From Ifrita kowaldi (Eukaryota > Chordata > Aves > Passeriformes > Cinclosomatidae), in the NCBI GenBank assembly GCA_013398055.1, contig VZRS01010750.1, positions 682,001 through 746,000 on the forward strand: a DNA stretch of 64,000 nt. The letters are read 5' to 3'. Of this stretch, positions 47,911-62,300 are shown piece after piece; the stretch's first letter is position 1; each line of letters opens with the position of its first letter. The position numbers and the translations under genes are program-made. The notes beneath the pieces were generated by a model. It was not told the origin of the DNA. It saw nothing but the letters and a program-made list of their open reading frames with translations, and made no database searches.

Positions 47911-50900
47911 ATGTCAAAGATTGGAGACGGGGTTTTTTCCACTTGTTGAGTTGACCCAAACCTACAACATGTTTCTCCTTCCATACACATGAGAGTATGG
48001 CCAGAGGCTGCTGCTGGCTCTACAGTCCAGAGAAGCTCTGTCAAAACAAGTGTGAGAAATGGGTTTTGCAGTCAGTGCAACAACAGAGGGTATGATTTTG
48101 GATAGCCAAAACTAATGGAATGAGATGGTTGTTTTTTGCCAAGTTAGATACCAAACAAATTATTTCTACAAATAATTAAAATTTGTATGTACAGACAAGG
48201 TACAGTAACTTCAAAAATACGTTAAAATGTACAAGCTTCATTTACTAGTGAGGACTTGCCATTTTACTACAACATTCACTTGAATGGTAGGGGCAGATGT
48301 GTGACTGAGGTAAACCCTACCAGAGGTGAGAAGTGGAGCTGGCAGAGTGCTCAGCTTTGATCCTCCCATCAGCTGCTGCAGTGTGGGCAGCACAGTGATG
48401 CCAGCCAAGCCAAGCTCCAGGGGTTTTGGTTTGTTTTCAGGCTCAGCTGGAGCGTTTGAGCAGTGGGTGAAGGGGACAGTGGCATTGTGACACACTCCTA
48501 AGAAAATCACAAGTAAACGGATGGTGGAAGGAGGTAACTACCAAACCTCTCAAAACTGGTCTCCCTCTACACTACCTGCTTTCCCCTAACTTTTTTTTCT
48601 GTCCAGTTCCATGCCCGTTTCTCCTGTACCTTTTCACGAATTAAAAGCCCTAATCCCCTGTTCAACTCTCCTGTGCCCCAAGCCACTGCCTTCAGGCAGT
48701 GCCTGACACAGCCTCCTTCTTCACCCCACCACTGTCAGCTGAGATGCAGATCCTGCCCCTCCCTTCCTGCAGGTCTGGCAGCCGGGCTCTGCCGGGGCAG
48801 TTGCTGCCTTTCTCCACTTCCCTGGGCAAATGAGGAGAGCTGTGACCTCGGCAGGAGAATGCTGTGTATGGGCAGCACTGTGTGCCAAGGTGTGCCATAG
48901 GGTTGCAGCACAGGTTCTTTGGTGAGAAGAATGAAAATCCAAACATAGCTTTAAAAGTCAGTTTAAAAGCATGAAGTCCCAACTTTGTGTATGTCTAAAA
49001 GGAAGAAGGAATGAAACCAAGATGCCTCCAAAAGAACCTGCTCTTTGAGCATTGGCTTCCTCCAGCTTTGCCTCTTCTATTGCCTACATACCATCTCCAT
49101 CCCAGATCATTGCCTTCCTTCCCAGCCTCTTACCAGGACACAGCAGACAGATGACCCCCGCCACAGGGGGCTTGAGAAAGTCACAGTCCTTGCTGGCTCA
49201 CCACTGGCTGCCAAAGGGAGCGGGGCTGTGGATGACATCCTGCAGGCAGGTGGCTGAGCTGTGCCAGCCTCCATGGGCAGAAGTGTATGGGCAGGTCTGG
49301 CCTCCAGTGCCCACGGGGAGGACCTGGATCCACAGGACCAGGAGCCTGTGGGACAACCCCCAGGAAACTCCATGGGAGATGCATTTGCCTTTCCACAAGT
49401 TGAGTTACATTTTACCCTGGTAGAGCTTCAGTAAGCTGTGATGGTCCAGAGCCCTGAACATCACAGCTTTATCCCTCTCTGTTCCAGACTGCTTTACCAA
49501 CCCACTGGTGCTACTCGAGACTTGTCACCCCTTTAGTTTTCCCCTGTGACTTCAGTCACAGCAGGAGTAGCTCCAAGCCTGGGAGCTGGGAACAGGTAAG
49601 GCAGCTCTTGGGGTTAATGAGGAAATATTTGATGTTCAAAGCTCCTCTGTGGAATAGCTCTGCAGAGGTCAGAAGGCAGCACTGCATTAGCTGACATGGA
49701 GAATTTCCCTTTGAACGTTCAGAATTGTTAATCTGCAAAAGCTGAGCCCATACCTGTCAATCTCCTCAGAACCTGTGGTGTTCATGGAACCAAACCAGAG
49801 GCTGACTCTGAGCAGAGAGAAGGAAATGTACTTGCCATAGTACTAAAGCTGTTATTCCTAGAAAACATGCAGCAAGTAAGAGACAGATCTAGATGGTTTC
49901 TTTCAATGGTTGGGTCTAGATTTGGGTTTTTTTACATATGTGCCTTTTATTGTGGAATTACTGTATGTCCATTTTACAGCTCTGTGTGTCAGGGTGGCAG
50001 AAAGGCTCATGCAGTATGGAGGAAACGGGTATGGGTAAAGTGACCTGTAACCCCATGGTCTCCATAATCTTTTCACCCTGGTTTACAGCTGCAGGAAAAT
50101 AATACCCTTCAAATCATACAAGAAATAAGTCTCCGGTTCTTCCTGCAAGTGCTGAATGGAGATATTTGCTTTTGGCTTTGCCTGATCTCTGGGACAAGAA
50201 GAGTTGTACCAACTGATCTTCCAAGCAAACAGCTCAGTGCATCCCAGAGCCTGATCCCCCTTCCCATCCATGCCCTGCCACCGGCAGCCAACCTGGGATG
50301 AATAAATTTTGCACTTTCATGTGCTGCAGTTCCCCCTGAATCCTCTACACACTCCATGGAGCTGTTGGGGGAGCATCACCCCTCCATGGCCTCTTGGAGG
50401 ATGGATCTGAGCACTGGCTTTAGGGCACATCCCCAGGCTGCTGCCCCACCTGCACCAGCCCTTTTCTCACCTCTTCCTTTTCAGGTTCACCTGGGCCTGC
50501 AGAGAGCCAAGCCCCAGAAACCTTGTCAAGGGGAGTGCAGGAGTTAAGTTGAAATATTTGTTCAGTAACAGCTGTGCTGAAAGCTCAGTATTTATTCCAC
50601 TGTCCTGGAAGGTCAGAGCAGCAATGCTGCTGGGAGAGGGATCTCTCAGGTGTTCATTTCTCCTAAAAGCATACAGTCAGAAACTAGTTCCTGTTTTTAT
50701 GACAGTTTGAGACAGGGAAGGAAAAGGCTGCATTTCCCATTTGCAATATTTTTTTGTGTATGTGGATAGTGAAGAGATGAGCTTCACTGTTGAAAAGACC
50801 AAAATTATTCTCCTGTACCTTGTAGTGGAAGCTATTCTCTCTACAAACACTGGAAAATATTACTGCATGGTCAGGCACATGACAGGATATGCAGACGGCT

Positions 50901-51060
50901 TTCTGTGGAGATTACAATGCAGAGGGTGTTGTGACATGGGGCACCCAAAGCTCAGTGCAGAACTTGATGAGATTCTGGGTTCTCCCACAGGGACAGGGAG
51001 GTATATCTTTTCATAAGGATGGAGGCAAAGCCAAACAAATTCATTTGTGTAGACATGGTT
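47911..51060. other. Intergenic sequence, no gene supported
   Basis: Mixed composition with rising G+C from about 48.3 kb. Many chance ORFs under 125 codons overlap on both strands; none shows a known domain, splice structure or codon bias that I would trust. No CR1 end, LTR, tRNA or other RNA gene recognised. Confidence 0.5.
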
Positions 51061-51070
51061 ACAGTTCTTA

Positions 51071-51119
51071 AAAAAAAAAAAANNNNNNNNNNNGAAAAAA
51101 AAAAGAGAGAGAGAGAGAG
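51071..51119. repeat. Poly(A), 11-N gap and (GA)n tract
   Basis: A homopolymer runs into N at 51083-51093, then further A and a GA dinucleotide run to about 51119. A low-complexity assembly gap of unknown true length. Confidence 0.9.
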
Positions 51120-54080
51120 GGAATATGACTGCCCAGCTGGCACAGGCAGCTGCAGCTCTCACTGCTGGCTAACACTGATCTTACTGCACATTATTTCTCT
51201 TAGGTGACACCCTGCCTTTGCTTGTGCAGAAAACCCAGCACCGTGCTGTTGGGAAAGCAATGCAACTGAATTCCTTTGAAGGCTGCAGTTGCTGTGATGA
51301 GTCTCAGGGATTTCTGAGCATGGTGATGGGAAAGCACTGGGTCTGAGACCTGTGGATCAGGACCATCCGGTCTGTCAACAGGAAGAGCAGGATCCTACAG
51401 TGATGCTGTCCGGTTTGCAGCTGCAGATGTGCAGCTGTGCCACCCCTGTTATACAGGTTGTAAGGAAGAGTTGGCTGCTGTCAGGGAGGAAGTTTTGCTT
51501 CCTCACCCCAAATACTGTGAGCAAACCACAGTTTCCTCAATCTCTTTAGCTGTTTAGCATTGCTCTCCAGTGGTTTATTTCTGACAGTCTGAATAAATGC
51601 AGAGCAAGGCTTTGATGGCTTGCTTCTTGGAAATAATAATGTTCGTTGCCCATGCTCACCAGACGTGAAGCCAGAAGGGACCATGAGGTAATGGAGCCTC
51701 CCCTGGTGGCCACTCAGGGCTCTTGGCTCCCCTGGCACGGTCACACTGATTCCCCATCCCGTCCTCAAGAGAAACGCTGCCTTGTCAGCAACCCTTGCCA
51801 GGGAAGGGCTGAGATTCTCTACGATGCAATTAAGTAGCAGACATTTAAAAGTATCTAGATGAGGGAACAGAAAGGAGTTACCTGCTCTGGGGAACGACTT
51901 CTGTTTCCTGAGGCTTTTAGCTTTCTCTGCTTCCCCTTTCTCTCCAGCACTGTTTGGTTGCAGCTGCTTTACCTGGGAGAGCTTGAAATGGGTGCAGTAG
52001 GTAAGGGCGGAAGTTAGAGAATTCAGGAAGCTTCACCTCCCGCCAGTCACTGCCATGCCATCCACAGTTATAAAAGCTGTACTGGAAACCACAGTGTATA
52101 ATTACAGAAGGTGGATGTTTTCACATTGGCTGTGTGTATGCAGGAGTGTAAAATCCTGGCTGCTCTTCACATCCCTTGTCAGTCTCTCAGCTCAAGGATG
52201 GCATAACAGACATCTGCAAGGAGCATGAGCTAAAACCCAGCTCACAGCTGGGAACAAGCCTCAGCTCCTGATATTATCTGTGCAGTGGCACTGAAATGGA
52301 TCTGACTGGGCAAGTGGCTCAGAGGGTTGTTGGTGAGCAAGGAATCCTGGCAGGGTTTGCTGTCCTGCAGGGCTGGGATGATGCTGGTGGCACCAGGTGA
52401 GGGGAGGAAAAAGTGGAGGAGCCAGGCCTGGGAAGAAGTGCCTGGGACAGCATGCCTCAGTTTTTCCCAGAGACACTGGAGCAAAGCGCAGCATCAGCCT
52501 AGAATCATGAGCTCTTTCAGCTGTTTTCTGGCATTGCACAGGAAATATAAGGCAGCCCATTCTTGTGTGCTCCTTCTCTTCAGCCCCTCTGCCACGAGGA
52601 GAGCGGGCAGTAAATGTGAATGCTGAACATATGGTACCGCCCCACCCGTGGCAATCCGCACACCCAACATGGGCAAGCGGGGACTACAGCGAGGGTCCCA
52701 AGCCAATGCAGCAGAGACAATCACCCAGTGATGACACCCTCTCACATGGTTTTGTAGTCAGACCTTAGCCAAGAATTACCAGATTCCCTTGTCCCAGCAA
52801 GTACCTGAGAAAGGCATTTCTTGAGAAAGGTGCCTACAGTGCAGGAAGTTGCCATCTTCAAGCTTTTCCACATGACAAAGGCACAGGAGATCCATGGTGC
52901 AGAAGGGTATATGCACCAAATTAAACTCTGTGGGAGGACTGGAGCCATCAGCAAGGTGAGGAGTAGAGAGCAACGTCTTGTAGGGCTCCTAGTAGTGGGT
53001 CTGGGTAACCCCAAAGTGCACTTTCCTCCTGCGAACCACCTCTGCAAACAAACCTGATGGTTCCCAGCAGGGTGGCCACGCTGGCAGGTAAAAGGTACCT
53101 GGCCCCCAGGTGTTTGTAACCATTAACCCAAGAGCCGACAGGGACCAGTGGCCTTCCTGGCCCCAAGGCATTGCTTAAGAGCTTAAAGGAGGGCTGTAAG
53201 CAATATAAAGTGCTCCAAAGCTCATATTGCTGTCCAAAATCTGGGGATGCTGCAGGTCTGTGTCTCCTTTGTTGCCAAGGAGGGACTTAGCTAAAGGAAA
53301 GGGGAAATTGCCCCATTTGCTTTGGCTGGAAATGTTTTCCTCAAAGAAACCCACCAAGCACATGCTGAAACCCCACTGGTGGCCTGATCCCCCTTGCTGT
53401 GTCATAGCACAGGCTCTTGCACAGTTTGCTCCCAAGGTATTTATTTTTAGAGTTAATTTCTGAGCAGAGGAAGGTATTCATGCTCCCAACAAACTACACT
53501 GTTCAACACAATTTTCCTCTGGGTTTACACATGCATAAAAAAGGCTGTACTCAAGCCAAACCTGGAATAGAAATGTTTCAAACAACCTCCCTCTTGTTTG
53601 CTCAGTCCCAGAGCAGTACTGATTTAAGAATATTGTCTTGATGGCGACCTGTTGGAAAAGTTTAAATTTCTTTCACAACCTGGAGAGAAAAGGGGGCCTC
53701 TCAGTGAAGGCCTCTCTCTGCCTCTCAGTCCCAGCAGGGGCAGATGTTGGCACTCCCCAGGCAGCCAGCTGTGCCCATTAATTCTGCTGGAAGGCTGCAC
53801 TGACTCATCATAGGGAAAAAAAAAGGAGGGCTCTGGAAAAGCACAAGTTAAAGTAGCTGGTAATTCCCCTTTTGCCTATACCTGAGCATGCACATTTAAA
53901 CGAGATACAGCTTCAGAGCAGTGCTTTTGGGAGGCTGTGCCAGTGCTGGAGCCCTGCTGGGGTTGGGCTGTCTCCTGGGTCAGGAGGCTGCACTCCCAAA
54001 ATGCTGAAGAGAGCTGAAAGCGGCGATGTATGCAGGGGCATCTTTGGGAGCGTGTAAAACTGTGGGACAAAAGACGCACT
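51120..54080. other. Intergenic sequence, no gene supported
   Basis: Moderate G+C, single-copy looking, with only short overlapping ORFs. No part of PDP1, the gene expected next from human gene order, is seen here. Confidence 0.5.
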
Positions 54081-54400
54081 TGTGTAAGCTGTGGAGGCTG
54101 AAGGAGGAAGGGTGTTTTCTGGCATCCCTTCCTCTCTCCAGCTGCTGCTCCCAGCGCAGCCGCAGCAGCGCTCGCACACCCGTGCGCCACCCACCCGCCT
54201 CCGAAAGGGCCCTTTTGGCAGGGAAGCGTCGCGTTAGGATCAAAGCCATTGCGCAGCAGCAGCTCTGCTGCCAGGCCGAGCTCTGCTCAGCAGGAAACTC
54301 CTCACAGCTGCAGAACGAGGAGCCGCGGAGGCTCTGGGCATCGCCCGAGGGACGAGGAGCAGCTGTCACACTGGTCTCGGACGTGTTGCTGGGGGTTGCT
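54080..54400. promoter_or_regulatory. Small CpG-rich patch
   Basis: About 300 bases with clearly more CpG than the flanks (GCAGCCGCAGCAGCGCTCG, GTCGCGTTAGG, GCCGCGGAGG). It could be a distal promoter or enhancer, for example for a 5' exon of the next gene. No transcript direction can be assigned. Confidence 0.35.
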
Positions 54401-57400
54401 TGGCTGTCGCCCCAAACTCCTCTTCCCTCCTAAGCTCCCAAGTCCACTCGTTCAGCCTCTCCAAGGACACTTCCTCACTTTACGCACCTGCCTATCCTAA
54501 ATCCCATACTACAAGACTGCGGTGTCTCCCTGTCCGTGTGTCCCACAGCAGGCAGTCCCACTGCCTTGCAGTCTCTTCACGAGGACAGGGCGGACCACTG
54601 AGAACGGTGCTGCTGGGCAGCTGTGCCCACCACCATCCTGTCCAGTTACACTCAGCTGCTGACAGAAGTCAGGGCAGACAAAGCCAAGCGTTTTCTTGGA
54701 CAGAAAGGAACTACAGGACCACCCTTGGCCCAGGAAAGTTCTCCATCCAGGACCAATACAGGATTTTATCTTGTCTCCTTGGATAGAGCACTGGGACGAA
54801 GAGGGTAAAAACATCTCGGAACATAGGAGAAATGCCTTTTGATGAAATTAGCTATAGTTTTCAAAAAATACCTGGGCTGATTGCTGAAAGCTTTGATGTG
54901 GCAATTTAATTTACGTGATGTAACTGCAGCACAGAGAGTTGGGGGTGCCCATGGAGAATGGTGGTTGAAACACTCCAGAATACTCCCAAATACTTTGCAA
55001 ACTGTTGTAACACCTCTTTGCCATTGAGTATCTGCCAAGCACTTGGAGATCCCTGGCCCAAACCTTCTCTGTGGAGCCTGCTCTTGCACAAGGACAAGTT
55101 CTAGCCCAAATACTGCCTTTTCAGCAGTGATCCCAACACTGCCAGCAGGGCTTCAATGCTGAGGCTTCTTCAAAGTGAACAAAACCATGACCTCCTCCGA
55201 GCATCCCATCCATTGGCTGTGTATCAGACTCTGCTTCTGCTGGGTGCCGAGGGGCCAAAGCCAAAGGAATGGCCTTCCACCTCTGCTTGTGACAAGCTCT
55301 CCACTGAACTCCAGGTGAGTTATTAAGTGCCCAGCAAAAACATGAAATGTATATTAAAGGGACTTCAAAACAACATGCTTGGAATAGGATCTCAGTGAGG
55401 GAGAGACACAAATGTGAAAATATAGTCTTAATTAAAGCCAATCTCCCTGTAATTATCTCAAGTTAATGGTCATTTTGTAATGTCGTGCCTACAATAATCT
55501 GAGCTAACGTTCTTTCATGTATATGTTATATATATTGTTATATAGAACAACCTGCACATCATTTCAGGGTTATCAGCTTCTTGTCATCCTCATCTATATC
55601 TTACGAATTTTATTCAGAAAGTATGAATTGAGGCAAAATAGCTTGGCCTTACCAGAGCCTCAGTTATTTTAGATCAATTACGATCAGAAATACACTTCCA
55701 TGGAACCATGGGGCCATATAGCCACCTGCATACACATACATTCCCTGGTCATGAACTCAGTCAATTCAGGGGTTAAAACCACATTTTTTCTCACCCCCAG
55801 CATAACAAAATGTAAATAGGCCACGTGTTTTGCTGCTCTGCTCCGCGTATCAGTCACAGAGGGTCCAGAAGTTAAGGCTTAGCTGGCAATTTTGCTGATA
55901 ATGAGGGAGGCAGAGCAGCCAGTTCGTTTACAGCCACATCACCCCTGCTGACAGAAGTAAAAATGGGTTTCTGTCAACATCAATAAACAAATTAGAAACT
56001 GCTCTGAAGAGACAGAGCTCTGGTAGCCCCATTGAGTCAACAGCGAAAGGCCGCTGGCTGCAGGGGATGTGAAGGACCTGGCTGCCTGTAACGCTGCTCC
56101 TCTCTGCTGCTGGCCTGGTGTGAAGGCAGCTCCAGGACCCTGGTGAGGTGCAGACCGAGCAGGGCTATGCTCCCTGGGCATGGTGGCTCAGAGCTTGTTG
56201 TCTTGGCTCCCGCTGGTCACTGCAGCTCCACCAGGCAATAATGGATGTCCTACAGTTGGCAGGAATTTTCTTCAAAACAACAGGTTTTTATCAGAAAATG
56301 CCAGTTCATCAAATTCAGCAGGCTTTGAACCAGCAGAGCAGTTTCTAATGAGCTTCTGAAAATAAAAAATTATAAACAGATTCTTTTCAGAACCTGCCTC
56401 GTTCCTTCCTGGTTTCTTGAGCTGCACAGTTGCCAAGGACTCACACATCCACAGCTCTGCAGGGTGGCTAATATCTCAGACTTTTTATTTTCCAGGGCTG
56501 AGACATCTGGAAATGCCTAGCAGGAATAGGGCTTATGGGTCCCTGCAGCATAGAACAGAGCCTGGCATCCTGGAGGATATCATATCACACCAAGGATATA
56601 TAAAGGTTCCCATGCCCAGGGAACAAGGAGCCTGGACACATTGAAGAGGACTTGGATAACATAAAATCAAATTCCTGGACTAAAGGAAGTTTATAGGAAC
56701 ACCAAACCCTAAACAACCAATTTAAACCCCAGGATCTCCATTCATGTTTCATACTATCAAAACTTGATTTTGAAACAGAACATCTCCTTTGTTGTCTGTG
56801 AGGAACAGACCCACCACCTGTCCTCCCAGCCCTGAGAAAGAAGAATGCTTGTGCTTTCTAACTCTTCATCCTTTCCTCTCACTTCTTGCAGTATCTGCTG
56901 GTTTTCCTGCACATTTCTTATGGGAAAATACATTTCCCTCAGTGCTGCCTTCATGGTATTGAGAGCACACAATTTGTCGTTTCATCCAAGCGCTTATCTG
57001 TCCTGTGTTTGATGTTTATAAGAGCTATTTGCCAATGATTTCCAAGGTGTTTTAATAACAGGTCTTGCTTCCTTTATGTATGCCAGAGTGAAATTGCCTG
57101 TATGAGATCCAGAGATAGGGCAAATAAGGGATGTACTGCTCTGGCTACGATAGTCTCTTCTTCTGGATAGATGTTTCCTTCTACCACCCAGAGTGTGACT
57201 GGATGTCCAATTGGGTGGGTCATTTAATGCTGCTGGGGGGAGCAAAGGCTACTCTGTGCAGTCCAAGGGCTTTTCATGCAAGGTGACAAGCCCACAGCCC
57301 TCATTGTCTTACCCATGCAGAGCTGTTTGGATGCCTTTCCAACCCACAGCTCAGAGAAAACTGGTCCCCAGGGCTCACACAAAAGGTGACATTCAGGGGC

Positions 57401-59100
57401 ATTTTGTAGACATGCAGGTGCCTGGCTCTGACTGACACACTTCCCAGACCCCAAAGGGACAAGGCACACACTTATAACCACCCTTATAACCTGGAGTGCT
57501 TCCATTGCTGTTTCTGGATTATTACCTGTGGCTAACCATCTGCTTAAGCTATAAAGACCATCTTGAATTTCTCATTAACAACCATATCAGATGTCCACAC
57601 ATTCCTCCAGAGCCTTGGTTCAGCCTCATACAGTGCTGGAGGGCATAAAGGAGCACCAGCTACAAAGGGCGTCAGACCCAAGCTGAGAGCAGAGAAGATC
57701 TCCCATAGTTCCACAAGGTTTTGAGGAAAGGCACTAAATACACCTCATTTCTTTTGCTTGTGGGAAGTAAAAGCAGTGAGTGACATTGGGAACAAGAGAA
57801 GAGAACATGAGGAAAGATGATGGGGAGAGAAAAGGTTTCCCCATTGTCACCACCGAGGCTTTGTGCCTATAGCAGGGATTATGAGATGACTTCTGATGTC
57901 AAATAAATTCTACTCATAACTTTTAAGAACTTGGATAATTTTAACAGAGCTTAAAAAAAAACCCACATGATTTTTCATCTTATAATTACTGCATCAAAGC
58001 TTGAAAAATTATAGATTTGCTATGGTCCTTGTTTCAGATGAGGGCTCAATGCCAGTTTTCCATTGGGACTAAAGATAAAGCAAAGATGAAAGAGTAAATG
58101 CAGTCCTGTGTGTTCAATACAGAAGCCAACCATACTGTTTCAAGGCACGTTTCAGACACAGCCACATAACTAATTTGGAAAGGAAAACTCAGCTACAGTT
58201 TGAGAGAATTCAGTGCTAACTGGAGCAATGATCGCTCTCTCTCTCTTAACAGAACTTTATCAGAAAAACAAAAACATCCTTAATAATCCTAGCACAAACC
58301 AGGCATGGATCCAAAAATATTTTACCTCCGAGTAACTGGGGAAATGAGCTTTTTCCACCGTGCATTCTACTGCAGTGACTCACCAAGGAACTCAGCCCCC
58401 AGTGTAAGGCATCCTTGCACAGTGATCCATCAGGAGCAATGCTCAGCCAAGCATATGGCATCACAATCACAGGCAGCAAGCAAACTGAAGGTCTATCTCA
58501 CTATGGGTATGAAATGCATATTTCATTATGTCCACTATGCAGATGTGCTGGGCATATAACCTCAGAGAGCTCGATTACAGTACTAAAGCATGGTGAATGC
58601 TGGTTTTCCTTGAAGTTCTACCAGTATTGTATCAAATATTCAAAACAAAGCTCTGTTCCTGTCAGTTTGTGGTGGTTTGTCCCAAATGACATGGGGATCT
58701 CTTCTATACGGCACATACATGCATAATCCTGTCTGGGAAAAAAATCCAGGAAAATATTCATAGGACAAAGATTGGCCCTACCCCATCTTGTGTTGTGAGT
58801 GTTCCCTCCCACCCACCATCTCAGGAGAATAAAGCATATTTATTCTCACTACTGTATTAAGGAAGAGATGCTGATTGTTTAACAAATCCTATGGTAACAC
58901 ACACCTTTAAGCTCAAAAGGCACAGCTTGATGATGGAAAAGAGCCAAGAGGACAAGCAGACTTGCCTTCCTTGCTCCTCTTTGCGACCTGGCTCCCCTCG
59001 CCCCAGCCCAGTTACCCCCCGCCTCCTCTATGGGTAGATTCAATTCAGTGAACCAGCAGTAACCAATGCTGTGAGGAAAAAAAGAATAGTCATCTATTTC
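54401..59100. other. Intergenic sequence, no gene supported
   Basis: No exon, repeat family or RNA gene recognised; AT-rich around 55.4-55.7 kb and mixed elsewhere. Confidence 0.5.
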
Positions 59101-59139
59101 CAGCTTTGGAAGTTGCGTAGTCCTGGCAAGGGTCTGTGA

Positions 59140-59345
59140 AATATGACAGCCGGCACAGGGAAGGGGGCTGGGCTGCAGGTGGGAAATGCGGGAGCGCGGT
59201 GAGGATGCGCTGTCGCTGCTGTATCGCTGAGCCGCTGCCCCGCTCGGGGCCGCGAGCAGGGGAGGGAGGCATCGCTCCCGCCGGTCAGCACTGGGCACAC
59301 CCAGATATGCCGAGTCCTCACCTGCAGGGCCGTACGACCCAGCTC
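59140..59345. promoter_or_regulatory. Small CpG-rich patch with nearby AP-1 site
   Basis: Roughly 18 CpG in about 200 bases, unlike the flanks, with a perfect AP-1 motif TGACTCA close to its right edge near 59362. A candidate promoter or enhancer. On the - strand CCTGCAG followed by GTGAGG (about 59326-59314) would make a possible splice donor. Confidence 0.35.
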
Positions 59346-59399
59346 CCGGTCTGCTTTGCAATGACTCAGGAGCCTGACAAAACGCCTGAATCATTGCCA

Positions 59400-62300
59400 A
59401 TTATCCATGTGTCATTTTTGATGTGCTAGAAAGCAGCTCATGGAGACAAGTTGTTCTGACGGTAAGACATACCTTGTTGTTACTCAGCTAGGGGAGAAGG
59501 CATTTGCTTTTCAGAGGATACTACATGAAGTCTTTGACAATTCCTGCTTACCAGCCACCACCCTGAGACCTATCCAGACTGCACAGAAGCCAGTGTTAAC
59601 ACCTGCCAGCTCCAGTCACATTGGGACCTTTGCTTTTTGTCAAAATAAATGCCAATGTAATGCAGGTCTTCACATGCAATATTTCCTATATAAAAGGAAG
59701 CCATCAGTGTACCTGTTTACTTGGTGGTGTATATTTTTGCAATGAATGAAAATGCCAGAAATGCCAAACTGAATCTCAAGGACTAGGCTGAAGATATGCA
59801 CAGAGGGTATGCAGAATGGGTGTGGGAAGTACCATGTCACTCACCGGTTTGGGGGAAAACAAGACAATGGAAAATGTCCCTCATCTCACATTTGCTCAAG
59901 CATTTTTAAATGAATGTGCAAGATCTTTCACACCACAGTTAATTACAGAGATGAAAATGTCTTTCTCCCTGTACTGGAGCAAGATAAGTGAGGTAGGAAA
60001 CCAGAATTACAATACAATAGTGCCAATTTCTGAACTCAGCTGTAACTATGGCAATCTTCATTCACAGTATTTAACTGAGACTATAGAAAAATAGTGCACT
60101 TAGCAAGCTTGAATAAATTACTACATCACTGGCTTACAAACATTTCAAAGACATGAACTTTTACAAAAATAAAACTTTATTAGAAGTTTGTATTTGCAGA
60201 AACCACTTGACATTACCTCTGCATTGCCTGTTCATGTTGACTACAGGGACTTGTCTCTTCAGAGTAGCCAAGCGTTCAGAGAGATACATTTCAAGAGGAC
60301 AAGCAAAAAAAATATTAAATACAAAAGTAAGTAGTAACATAAATTCTAATACAATGTCCTGTTACTGTGCAGTTACTGTTAAAAGCTGGCACTGTCAGCA
60401 AAAGTATTTTACTTTTCCTGGTTTGTATAAAGTCAAAAGGGGACACTGGGCCAAATTCTTCTCTCACTTAAATGTGTGTTTTTCCCTCCCACCTTCATTG
60501 GCGTCAGCAGCCTCAGCTTGCTGCATTGTCACAGCTCCCAGTGCTCCCCATACGTAAGCTGGAATAAAGGAGTAGTGTGGTATTAACAGAAAACAAAACA
60601 AAACAGAAGCAATGGATCAATATAGTACATTTCCTCTCCGCATCCAGCTCCCCTGATGATCTGGGCTGTTCACTCACCAGCTGCTCCCCAGTATGTGGCA
60701 CAAGCCTGTTGTTCATATTTTTTTCATACAGCAGTTTTCTCTACTCTTCTGGTATAGAAAGTGGCTGTAACTGACAGAAGATAAAGCAAAAGGATGAAAA
60801 ATAATAATTTTCAAACATCAAAACCAAACCTTTCTTAATAGAGGTGTTTGGTTTGAGACAGCCAGTGAACAAGTTTCTGCTTGCTATTTATTGATGTTCA
60901 AGAGAAGCCAAAGAATGCTGTGGATGCTGTATTTATTTTAACATCCACTATACCAATGCATCATGTGGAGCAACTGCACCATAAATGTGTTTGACAAACA
61001 CTTAAGCTAATCCATAGCCACACAAGTTTGGTTAGTGGTGCTTGGATGCATCAAATAAGATACTTCTAATTCACAGGGATGGGCACATTTCTGGCAGGAC
61101 TCATCACTGAATCCCAACCAGGTCAGGGACATCTGGCTTCCCAATATCACACTACATCTGGTGATTCAGCCTTGGTAGCAAGACCAAGCAGGCTTGGCCA
61201 CAGGAACAAAACAAAAGGTAAAGGTGGCAAGGCACCTGGCAGAATTATGATTGCTGCAGGCAAGGTAAAATCATGAAAACATAATGGTCTGGCACAGTGA
61301 GTGCTGTAAAGATGGCCTTAATGAATGACCCTGGAAAACGGTGCAGTGAGGGAAGAGACTCAGTTATGCTACATCCCTTTTCACTTAAGTTTTCTTCGAA
61401 ACTTTTTTTTTTTTTAAGAAAGACCTGGCAGCAAAACAACATTTTTAAACTTCTTTCCTGACATGATTGGAATGTTTGGGTGTGAGCCTCGCTGCAGTAT
61501 GTGTTACAGCCTGAACACTGTGCAGCAAGTGCCATGCCTTTGAGCACAAGCTGGGCATGGGGAGTGCACTTCTTGTGCACATGGGAGCCCTGATATTTCA
61601 CTGTCTGGAAACAACAGAGTTGTCAACGACGCAGATCTGCTAATCAAAACTCCACATGGCTGAAGGACACACACACACTTACCTTTACTACAGCCCTGGG
61701 AATGCTGCAGCAGCCTGAAATGACTTTCCAGAGTTGCTCCCACTGCTTGAGTTCTTTGCGAGTACTGGTGGGAATACTCTGCCTCGGAACAAAGCACCTT
61801 TTTGATATGTACTTTTCAGAGAGAAGGGATGAATTATCTCTGATTCAACAGGGCTTTAAGACATCCTTTCCAGATTACTACAATGGTTTCATTCAGTTAT
61901 GCAGACTTCAAATTAAAAGTTAATGAAAACTAACACACTTCCTATTTCTCCTGAGGCTTATTTGCTCTCCTATTCAGACAGCTGAGAAAAGTAAGTCAGA
62001 AGAAAATTCTTCCTTGTCTGACAAAGGGTGCAGGGATTCTGAGAACTGCCTGGCAGCAAATTCCTGCATCAACACCGTTACTGTGATTTTGAATCAGTTG
62101 TGCTCATTTTCCAAGTGTGCTTTATAGCCACCTCCCACATGGCAACGCGTGAGCAAGTAAACTATCATTAGTTCTGATGGGCACCCTTTGTCTTCCTAGG
62201 AAATTACTAAATGCTATCCTCAAAAAGCTGACCATTGGAGAGTAGCAGAAATTACAGACTCATGTTTGGCACAGTGTTGTATTCGCAGCTGTACTGACTG

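Noticed and set aside
48238..54786. Many ORFs of 60-135 codons on both strands
   Set aside because: They overlap heavily in several frames, lack splice context and show no known motif. They reflect moderate G+C content.
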